From Candidatus Zixiibacteriota bacterium (GTDB lineage: Bacteria > Zixibacteria > MSB-5A5 > GN15 > FEB-12), in the NCBI GenBank assembly GCA_016213305.1, contig JACRAV010000421.1, positions 1-5,591 of the forward strand: 5,591 nucleotides of DNA, written 5' to 3'. A program made the translations under genes and the position numbers. Shown here piece by piece: positions 1-5,120 of the stretch. Positions within the stretch are counted from its first letter, which is position 1; the number at the start of each line of letters is the position of its first letter. A model generated the notes under the pieces. It made no database searches. It had not been told where the DNA came from and saw only the letters and a program-made list of their open reading frames with translations.

Positions 1-809
1 CCGGCGCGCCATTCGATGATGATCCGCAGGTCTCCACCGGCGTACTCACGCGGGCATTCGATCAGGCGCGGCGCGACCGATCGGTGAAAGGAATCGTACT
101 TCGCATAGATTCCCCCGGCGGCGATGCGCTGGCCAGCGATGCGATTCATCGCGCTTTTGCCGTCGCGGCCAAAGCCAAACCGAGCGTGGTGTCGATGGCC
201 GGAGTGGCGGCGTCGGGCGGATACTACATCGCCACGCCGTCGTCACATGTCTTCGCCAGCCCTGGGACGGTCACCGGCTCGATCGGGATTTTCGGCGGCA
301 AACTCGATATGAGCGGGATGTATCAGAAAATCGCCCTCGGCAAGGAATTGTACACGCGCGGGCAGTATTCGGGGATGTTGACAGCTACCCGTCCGTTCAC
401 CGACGACGAGCGCCAGAAGTATATGGAGCAATTGCGCGCATTCTACGATCACTTCGTTGACCTGGCGGCAACGCGAAGCCGACTGAGCGCCGACTCGGTG
501 GATCATCTCGGACGGGGACGGGTGTGGAGCGGCGAGGAAGCCAAGGCCAATGGGCTGGTGGATGATCTGGGCGGGTTGTGGGAGTCGCTGGCCTATTTGC
601 AGAAGCAGACCGGAGTCACTCGTTACCGTGTCGAACTGTACCCTCGTCGGCGACCTTTGTTTGTCTGGCCGGGGAGAAATCTATTGTCGATGGCGGTGAA
701 ATTCATCGCCGGCGGACGCGAGGAGCTTCCGACTGCGTTGACATCCACCGACCCGGATTCGGAGGGACTGATCCTCGCCCGGATGCCGTACGACCTGAAT
801 ATCCGCTGA
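1..809 (+). CDS. sppA: Signal peptide peptidase SppA, serine protease family S49, C-terminal half (5'-truncated by window edge)
   Basis: A membrane-bound protease that cleaves leftover signal peptides in the cell envelope. The frame is open from base 3, so the GTG at 84 is internal and the true start lies upstream. Visible motifs are VLRIDSPGGDALAS (about 99-140) and the nucleophile motif GVAASGGYYIA, with the catalytic Ser codon at 213-215. TGSIGIFGG and VWSGEEAKANGLVDDLGG follow, all typical of S49. Short SppA proteins carry the general-base Lys after the serine, in a segment like SGxxKD. Here the matching segment reads GQYSGML and has no Lys. The same holds for the C-terminal domain of E. 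coli SppA, whose Lys sits in its N-terminal domain, so this is probably the second half of a long-form SppA (inference). The tail ends in RMPYDLNIR, and TGA is at 807-809. The next gene is 78 bases away, with a possible promoter between. The family call is secure; the long-form assignment is likely. Confidence 0.93.
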   Translation, partial: GAPFDDDPQVSTGVLTRAFDQARRDRSVKGIVLRIDSPGGDALASDAIHRAFAVAAKAKPSVVSMAGVAASGGYYIATPSSHVFASPGTVTGSIGIFGGKLDMSGMYQKIALGKELYTRGQYSGMLTATRPFTDDERQKYMEQLRAFYDHFVDLAATRSRLSADSVDHLGRGRVWSGEEAKANGLVDDLGGLWESLAYLQKQTGVTRYRVELYPRRRPLFVWPGRNLLSMAVKFIAGGREELPTALTSTDPDSEGLILARMPYDLNIR

Positions 810-828
810 CCCCGATTCGCAAAAGGGG

Positions 829-857
829 TTGAATCCGGCGTCGCGCCGCGCTATGTT
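829..857 (+). promoter_or_regulatory. Possible sigma70-like promoter for the ALDH gene
   Basis: TTGAAT (829-834) and TATGTT (852-857) are separated by exactly 17 bases, and each matches four of six consensus positions. Transcription would start near 864, giving a short leader before the ATG at 888. The spacer contains a small inverted repeat (836-848). Such matches arise by chance, so this is tentative. Confidence 0.3.
836..848 (+). other. Small perfect inverted repeat in the sppA-ALDH intergenic region
   Basis: CGGCG and CGCCG flank the 3-base loop TCG, giving a 5-bp GC-only stem. The bases after it (CGCTATGTTGTTT) are only partly T-rich, so it is a poor intrinsic terminator. It also lies inside the putative promoter spacer. 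In GC-rich DNA a stem this short may be chance. Confidence 0.22.
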
Positions 858-887
858 GTTTCGCAATCAGCGAACGAAGAGGACACA

Positions 888-2315
888 ATGAGCCGTACAC
901 ATCGCATCTATCTCGGTGGAGAATGGGTTGACCGCAGAAGCAGAATCCCCGTCCGTTGTCCGTATGACGATTCTCTGGTCGGAACGGTGGCTGCGGCCTC
1001 TGCCGAAGATTTCACCGAAGCCATAACGCGAGGCGAGAAAGCATTCGCGCTCACGCGGGAACTTCCGGCCTATGCCCGTGAATCCGCGTGCAAAAAGGTA
1101 GCCGCCGCGCTCGAAGAGCAAAGCGAGAAGTTCGCGGTGATGATGTCCCGCGAACTGGGCAAAGCGCTGAAAGAGTCGCGGCTCGAAGTTGCGCGAGCAG
1201 TGGGGATTTTCCGCACCTCGGCCGAAGAAGCCAAGCGGATCGGCGGCGAGATCATCGATCTGGACTGGACCGCCGGAAGCGAAAACCGATTAGGACTCGT
1301 CAGGCGATTTCCGATGGGTGTGGTGGGGGCGATCACCCCGTTCAATTTCCCCCTCAATCTGGTGGCGCACAAGATCGGGCCGGCGATGGCCTCCGGAAAC
1401 GCGATTGTTCTCAAGCCGGCCAGCAAGACGCCCATCATCGCGCTCATGCTGGCGGAACTGATCGAGACCTGCGGGTATCCGAAAGGGGCGATTTCCATTC
1501 TGCCCGGACCGAGCGAGGCGGCCCGGCCGCTGATCGACGATCCGCGCGTCAAATTGATTACATTCACCGGTTCCGACACGGTCGGCTGGTGGATCAAGGA
1601 ACAGTCCGGGAAGAAGCCGGTGGTGCTGGAACTGGGCGGAAACGCCGGAGTGATTGTGGCGGATGACGCCGATCTGGGTTGGGCCACCACCCGTCTGTTG
1701 TTCGGCGCTTTCGGCGTGGCGGGGCAGTCGTGCATATCGGTTCAACGCATATTCGTTCATGAAAAGGTGTATCCGACGTTCCTGACTCTGTTCAAGAAGA
1801 AAATTCGCAAACTGAAACTCGGCAATCCGCTCGATCCGGCCACCGATATCGGCACTATGGTTGACAGCGAGGCGGTAGGCAAAACGGTCGCGCTGGTGCG
1901 CCAGGCGGTGAAGGATGGCGCCAAACTGCTCATCGGCGGCAAAGCGAGCGGGCGCGCCATGGAGCCAACCCTGCTGGCCAATGTCAAACACACCGCGCCG
2001 CTCTGTGCCAAAGAAGCATTCGCCCCGGTCGCGGTGGTCGAGACGTACCGGCATTTCGAACGGGCGGTGGCCTCGGTAAATGATTCGGTTTACGGACTGC
2101 AGGCAGGGGTGTTCACGAACCGGATGGATGACATCATGCGGGCCTTCAAGCACATCGATTGCGGCGGCGTGGTGATCAACGATGTTCCCACGTATCGGGT
2201 GGATCACCAGCCATACGGCGGTATTAAAAACTCCGGTCTGGGGCGCGAGGGCATCCGATATGCCATCGAAGATATGACCACCGTCAAAATACTCTCCCTG
2301 AATCCGAGATCGTGA
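888..2315 (+). CDS. NAD(P)-dependent aldehyde dehydrogenase (ALDH superfamily, lactaldehyde/GAPN-like group)
   Basis: Oxidises an aldehyde to the carboxylic acid (or acyl product) with NAD(P)+; cytosolic. The protein has 475 residues, slightly shorter than the usual 480-500. The full family set is present: the oxyanion Asn153 in TPFNFP, the coenzyme-binding Lys176 in VLKPASKTP, the Rossmann turn FTGSDTVG (226-233), the general base Glu248 in LELGGN, and the nucleophile Cys282 in GQSCISVQR (codon 1731-1733). The C-terminal oligomerisation segment has PYGGIKNSGLGREG. The GQxCISVQR form recalls archaeal lactaldehyde dehydrogenases and related bacterial enzymes, so the substrate is undetermined. 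Ser179 stands where strictly NAD-using enzymes carry Glu (ALDH2 Glu195), which suggests NADP may be accepted (inference). The start is ATG 888, with AAGAGGA (877-883) 4 bases upstream, and the N-terminus RIYLGGEWVD is typical. The GNAT gene follows after 16 bases, so the two are probably co-transcribed. The family is certain; the specific enzyme name is not. Confidence 0.95.
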   Translation: MSRTHRIYLGGEWVDRRSRIPVRCPYDDSLVGTVAAASAEDFTEAITRGEKAFALTRELPAYARESACKKVAAALEEQSEKFAVMMSRELGKALKESRLEVARAVGIFRTSAEEAKRIGGEIIDLDWTAGSENRLGLVRRFPMGVVGAITPFNFPLNLVAHKIGPAMASGNAIVLKPASKTPIIALMLAELIETCGYPKGAISILPGPSEAARPLIDDPRVKLITFTGSDTVGWWIKEQSGKKPVVLELGGNAGVIVADDADLGWATTRLLFGAFGVAGQSCISVQRIFVHEKVYPTFLTLFKKKIRKLKLGNPLDPATDIGTMVDSEAVGKTVALVRQAVKDGAKLLIGGKASGRAMEPTLLANVKHTAPLCAKEAFAPVAVVETYRHFERAVASVNDSVYGLQAGVFTNRMDDIMRAFKHIDCGGVVINDVPTYRVDHQPYGGIKNSGLGREGIRYAIEDMTTVKILSLNPRS

Positions 2316-2331
2316 AAGGATCGGCTATTCA

Positions 2332-2736
2332 ATGAGCATCACCTATTCAATCGAGCCGGATTTGCCGGCCGGGGAATATATCGACGTACTCAACAAATCC
2401 GGATTGGGGGTGCGGAGGCCGGTGGATGACCCGGAGCGCATTCAGCGCATGATCGATTGTGCCGGGGTCGTGCTGTGTGCCCGCGATGACGGCCGACTGG
2501 TCGGGGCGGCGCGCTCGATCACCGATTTCAGCTACTGCTGTTATCTGTCCGATCTGGCGGTGGACAAAGCGTACCAGGGGCGCGGTATCGGGCAGGAGTT
2601 GATTGCGCGGACGCAGGAAGTAATCGGCGAGGAGTGCATGCTCCTTCTGCTGGAGGCGCCCATGGCTAGGGGGTATTATAAGCATGTCGGGTTCGAGCCG
2701 GTGGAAAACGGCTGGATACTCCCCAGAAAGAAGTGA
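2332..2736 (+). CDS. Small GNAT-family N-acetyltransferase
   Basis: Predicted to transfer an acetyl group from acetyl-CoA to an unknown amine; cytosolic. It has 134 residues, a minimal single GNAT domain. The acetyl-CoA-binding motif A is YLSDLAVDKAYQGRGIG (71-86), with the Q-x-x-G-x-G pyrophosphate loop at Gln81, Gly84 and Gly86. A strand rich in Leu (103-107) follows, then the C-terminal motif ARGYYKHVGFEPVENGW (112-128), where Tyr115/Tyr116 are candidates for the usual general acid. The N-terminal part has RRPVDDPERI (28-37), which I recall from a widespread group of small uncharacterised bacterial GNATs. Cys69-Cys70 lie just before motif A. The start is ATG 2332. The SD-like AAAGGA (2315-2320) touches the ALDH stop codon and leaves a rather long 11-base spacing, consistent with coupled translation from the ALDH gene. 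The fold is secure; nothing here identifies the substrate. Confidence 0.88.
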   Translation: MSITYSIEPDLPAGEYIDVLNKSGLGVRRPVDDPERIQRMIDCAGVVLCARDDGRLVGAARSITDFSYCCYLSDLAVDKAYQGRGIGQELIARTQEVIGEECMLLLLEAPMARGYYKHVGFEPVENGWILPRKK

Positions 2737-2797
2737 ACAATTCAGGTCGGCCGGGTGTTACGGTCAAAAAGAAAAACCCTGGAACGCGGAGAACACA

Positions 2798-3001
2798 ATG
2801 AAACCCAATATCGGACAGACGGATCGAATCGTTCGAATAATTATTGGCATCGCGATCATAGTCGCCGGAATCACCCTGCACACCTGGTGGGGACTGGTGG
2901 GACTGCTTCCCATCGGTTCGGCGCTGGTGCGATTCTGCGGATTATACCCGGTGTTGAAGATCGACACCACGGGCGCGCGCGATAAGAAAGAGAGCGCATG
3001 A
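2798..3001 (+). CDS. DUF2892 (YgaP-type transmembrane domain) small inner membrane protein
   Basis: A 67-residue protein of unknown function. The pattern MKPNIGQTDRIVRIIIG at the N-terminus, a first hydrophobic helix (about 11-28), a short HTWWG link, a second helix (about 30-46) and RFCGLYPVLKI (45-55) match the DUF2892 family, which also forms the membrane part of E. coli YgaP. The YgaP rhodanese domain is absent. Cys47 sits at the end of helix 2, where family members usually have FCPLY; here Gly replaces the Pro. A basic/acidic hydrophilic tail (57-67) follows. The frame is open further upstream, to a start at 2684 inside the GNAT gene, but that would add a non-conserved hydrophilic extension. 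ATG 2798 has GGAGA (2788-2792) 5 bases upstream and gives the family's usual length and start. Its TGA overlaps the ATG at 2998 by 4 bases (ATGA), suggesting coupling to nfo. Confidence 0.85.
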   Translation: MKPNIGQTDRIVRIIIGIAIIVAGITLHTWWGLVGLLPIGSALVRFCGLYPVLKIDTTGARDKKESA

Positions 3002-3873
3002 ACGCGACGGCGCGCAAGGGATCGGGGATGTTGTTCGGCGCGCACGAGTCGATCTCCGGGGGCGTGTTCAATGCCGTCTTGCTCGGCAAAGAGGCCACCT
3101 GCGACACCATACAGATGTTCAACAAGTCCAGCAATCAATGGCGGGCGAAAGCACTCGGGTCCGACGAGATCGATCAGTTTTTCAAGGCGATCAGCGGCAC
3201 CGGGGTGAGTGTTTCGACCTCCCACACCAGTTACCTGATCAATATCGCGTCCCCCGATCCGGCGCTGAACCAGAAGTCGTACGCCGCTCTGAAGGAAGAA
3301 ATGGAGCGGTGCGAACTGCTCAAGATCCCGAATCTAGTCCTGCATCCCGGTTCGCATGTCGGGTCCGGCGAAGAGCCGGGACTGAACCGGATTGCCGACA
3401 ATATCAACAAGATGTTCGGCGAGCTGAAGGACAACCATGTCCGCCTGCTTCTGGAAACCACCGCCGGCCAGGGGTCCAATTTGGGGAGCAAGTTCGAGCA
3501 GTTGGCGTATATCATAGAAAAGATCGAGGACACCGCGCATATCGGGGTTTGTCTGGACACCTGCCACGTTTTTGCGGCGGGGTACCCGATCACCGATCCG
3601 GCCGACTACACGAAGACCATGAAGTCTTTTGACGAAATCATCGGGCTTGACCGGCTGGGCATCATCCACATGAATGACAGCATGAAACCGTTTGCTTCAC
3701 AGCGCGACCGCCACGAGCATATCGGGAAGGGGTGTATCGGAGTGGAGGCGTTTCGAAATATCATCAATGATCCCAAACTGAAGAAGATTCCGAAGATTCT
3801 CGAGACCCCGAAGGGCGAAGATGTCGCCGAAGATATCGAGAACCTGAAAGTCCTGCGCTCTTTAGTCGCCTGA
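2998..3873 (+). CDS. nfo: Deoxyribonuclease IV (endonuclease IV), AP endonuclease
   Basis: Cleaves DNA 5' to abasic sites and trims blocked 3' ends in base excision repair; a TIM-barrel enzyme with three zinc ions. All nine metal ligands of E. coli Nfo have counterparts: His76 (SHTSYLIN), His116 (LHPGSH), Glu153 (LLETTAGQGSNLG), Asp187 and His190 (CLDTCHVFAAGY), His224 (IHMND), Asp237 and His239 (RDRHEHIG), and Glu269 (ILETPKG). It should therefore be active. It has 291 residues from ATG 2998, which overlaps the preceding stop as ATGA. An in-frame ATG at 3028 (Met11) gives 281 residues and the conventional N-terminus MLFGAHESISGG, and it has the stronger SD AAGGGA (3016-3021) 6 bases away, so it may be the real start. 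The upstream DUF2892 gene is probably co-transcribed; no shared function is evident. The identification is firm; the start is not. Confidence 0.96.
   Translation: MNATARKGSGMLFGAHESISGGVFNAVLLGKEATCDTIQMFNKSSNQWRAKALGSDEIDQFFKAISGTGVSVSTSHTSYLINIASPDPALNQKSYAALKEEMERCELLKIPNLVLHPGSHVGSGEEPGLNRIADNINKMFGELKDNHVRLLLETTAGQGSNLGSKFEQLAYIIEKIEDTAHIGVCLDTCHVFAAGYPITDPADYTKTMKSFDEIIGLDRLGIIHMNDSMKPFASQRDRHEHIGKGCIGVEAFRNIINDPKLKKIPKILETPKGEDVAEDIENLKVLRSLVA
3016..3021 (+). promoter_or_regulatory. Ribosome binding site favouring the internal nfo start at 3028
   Basis: AAGGGA lies 6 bases before ATG 3028. The upstream ATG at 2998 has only a purine run (AAAGAGAG, 2987-2994). The protein started at 3028 begins MLFGAHESISGG, which matches the usual Nfo N-terminus; the ten extra residues upstream are not conserved in the family as I know it. 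Confidence 0.5.
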
Positions 3874-3880
3874 CCTGTTC

Positions 3881-3894
3881 CGGCGCATTCGCCG
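3881..3894 (+). terminator. Weak hairpin after nfo, possible terminator
   Basis: CGGCG (3881-3885) and CGCCG (3890-3894) form a perfect 5-bp stem with the loop CATT, 8 bases after the nfo stop. The sequence that follows, ACCGATTTATCG, has no real T-run, so termination here would be weak or factor-assisted. Confidence 0.22.
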
Positions 3895-3943
3895 ACCGAT
3901 TTATCGCATTGTCAGAGGGGAACTTGGCGGAATTTCTGTGCTC

Positions 3944-3973
3944 TTGACTTCACCTCTTGAACTCGTTTATTAG
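3944..3973 (+). promoter_or_regulatory. Probable sigma70-like promoter for gcvT-comB
   Basis: TTGACT (3944-3949, five of six consensus bases) is followed after 18 bases by TATTAG (3968-3973, four of six). It lies in the largest non-coding gap of the window (140 bases), in locally AT-richer sequence, with transcription expected near 3980. The heptamer CTCTTGA occurs twice here (3941-3947 and 3954-3960) and overlaps the -35 box. No glycine riboswitch is seen in the leader. Confidence 0.38.
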
Positions 3974-3988
3974 CCCATCTACGTACCT

Positions 3989-4024
3989 GAGGAAAGGATG
4001 ACCGCAGATATTAATGAGCGTTGA
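3989..4024 (+). other. Strong RBS with an 8-codon mini-ORF overlapping the gcvT start
   Basis: GAGGAAAGG (3989-3997) is the best SD-like sequence in the gap. It sits next to ATG 3998, whose AGGA core (3990-3993) is 4 bases upstream. That ATG opens an ORF reading MTADINER, which stops at TGA 4022-4024, so it overlaps the start of gcvT (ATG 4014) in another frame. The gcvT ATG has no SD at normal distance. The mini-ORF may deliver ribosomes to gcvT by stop-and-reinitiate coupling, or it may be the remnant of a longer gcvT N-terminus broken by a one-base indel or sequence error. The sequence alone cannot decide between these. Confidence 0.35.
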
Positions 4025-5117
4025 TACCGAACTGATAAATACCCCTTTTACGTCATACCATATCGCCGCGGGCGCCAAAATGGTGCCATTTGCCGGCTAC
4101 AACATGCCGGTCCAGTACAAAGGGATCACCTCGGAGCATCTGGCGGTCCGCCGGAATGTCGGGCTGTTTGATCTGTCCCACATGGGCGAGTTCGAAGTCT
4201 CCGGGTTGGGAGCGTTGGAATTTCTCCAGAGCGTCACCACCAACAATGTCGCCGCGCTGACGCCGGGGAAAATCCAATACAGTTGCATGACTGACGCCGA
4301 AGGCGGCATTGTCGATGACCTGCTGGTCTATCGGCTCGCCGACCGATTCTTTCTCGTCGTCAATGCCTCGAATATCGCCAAAGATTTTGCGTGGCTTGAT
4401 TCGCACAAGCCAAAAGGTGTCGCGCTGGTTGATCGCTCCCGCGAGCTTGGTCTGCTGGCGATTCAGGGACCGAACGCGCAGAAGGTGATGGCACAGCTTA
4501 CCGATTACGACCTTGATTCGATGCCGTACTACACCTGCGCGAACGCCAGAGTGGGCGGAGAGGAATTACTTTTCTCGCGCACCGGGTACACGGGTGAGGA
4601 CGGATTCGAAATGTACATCCCCAACGCCGCCTGTGCGCGTCTGTGGGAAAAAGTGATCGCCGCCGGAACAAAACATGGCATAGAATTGATTGGTCTTGGG
4701 GCGCGCGATTCACTCCGGCTGGAGATGAAGATGGCCCTCTACGGGAACGACATCGACCAGACCACCACTCCGGTCGAGGCCGGGCTGTCATGGATTGTCG
4801 ATTTCAGCAAAGATTTTGTCGGTTCGCCGGTGGTGAAGAAGCAGAAAGAAGCGGGACCGACGCGCCGCCTGGTCTGTTTGGAACTGGAAGGCAAGGTCTT
4901 CCCCCGCCATGGATACGATATCGCCGACGAGCGCGGAGTGATCGGAAAAGTCACCTCCGGAACGTTCTCGCCGTCGCTCCAGAAGCCGATCGCCCTCGGA
5001 TATGTGCCGACCGACAAGTCCAAAATCGGCGCGACCGTTGACATTATCATTCGCGACACGCGACACCGCGCGGTCGTGGTCAAACCACCCTTTTACAAGC
5101 AAGCGAGCCACCGGTAA
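4014..5117 (+). CDS. gcvT: Aminomethyltransferase, T-protein of the glycine cleavage system
   Basis: Transfers the methylene group from the aminomethyl-lipoyl arm of H-protein to tetrahydrofolate, releasing ammonia and forming 5,10-methylene-THF; cytosolic. It has 367 residues, against 364 in E. coli. Family motifs in order: GAKMVPFAGYNMPVQY (20-35), GLFDLSHMGEFEVSG (50-64), GGIVDDLLVYRL (97-108) with the Asp pair 101-102 that includes the catalytic Asp, VVNASN (115-120), AIQGPNA (149-155), RTGYTGEDGFE (189-199), GLGARDSLRLE (227-237) and TSGTFSPSL (314-322). A C-terminal beta-barrel domain runs from about 285 to 360. The intact Asp and full length favour a genuine GcvT over a YgfZ-like homologue. 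gcvH and gcvP are not in the window. ATG 4014 is the first start after an in-frame stop at 3999-4001 and lacks its own SD (see the overlapping mini-ORF). comB follows after 3 bases. Confidence 0.95.
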   Translation: MSVDTELINTPFTSYHIAAGAKMVPFAGYNMPVQYKGITSEHLAVRRNVGLFDLSHMGEFEVSGLGALEFLQSVTTNNVAALTPGKIQYSCMTDAEGGIVDDLLVYRLADRFFLVVNASNIAKDFAWLDSHKPKGVALVDRSRELGLLAIQGPNAQKVMAQLTDYDLDSMPYYTCANARVGGEELLFSRTGYTGEDGFEMYIPNAACARLWEKVIAAGTKHGIELIGLGARDSLRLEMKMALYGNDIDQTTTPVEAGLSWIVDFSKDFVGSPVVKKQKEAGPTRRLVCLELEGKVFPRHGYDIADERGVIGKVTSGTFSPSLQKPIALGYVPTDKSKIGATVDIIIRDTRHRAVVVKPPFYKQASHR

Positions 5118-5120
5118 CCT

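Noticed and set aside
809..829. ACCCC...GGGGT as a terminator after sppA
   Set aside because: The stem is 5 bp with an 11-base loop and no T-run follows. It also overlaps the sppA stop and the putative -35 box.
1070..1735. A 221-codon minus-strand open frame, also within the ALDH gene
   Set aside because: Low-complexity Ser/Pro/Ala composition typical of an antisense shadow, with no family motif.
1290..2207. A 305-codon open frame on the minus strand inside the ALDH gene
   Set aside because: The + strand frame has every ALDH catalytic motif. The antisense frame has no recognisable domain and mirrors GC-biased codon positions.
2325..2351. Direct repeat CTATTCAAT on both sides of the GNAT start (2325-2333 and 2343-2351)
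   Set aside because: It is a nine-base match with one copy inside the coding sequence and no symmetry or third copy. It is most likely chance.
2684..2797. A longer N-terminus for the DUF2892 protein, starting inside the GNAT gene
   Set aside because: The extra 38 residues are hydrophilic, unlike the family, and overlap the conserved GNAT C-terminus. ATG 2798 has a good RBS and the family-typical start.
3874..4013. A glycine riboswitch ahead of gcvT
   Set aside because: Although gcvT is a classic target, I see none of the conserved core elements of the glycine aptamer, and the leader after the putative promoter is only about 35 bases.
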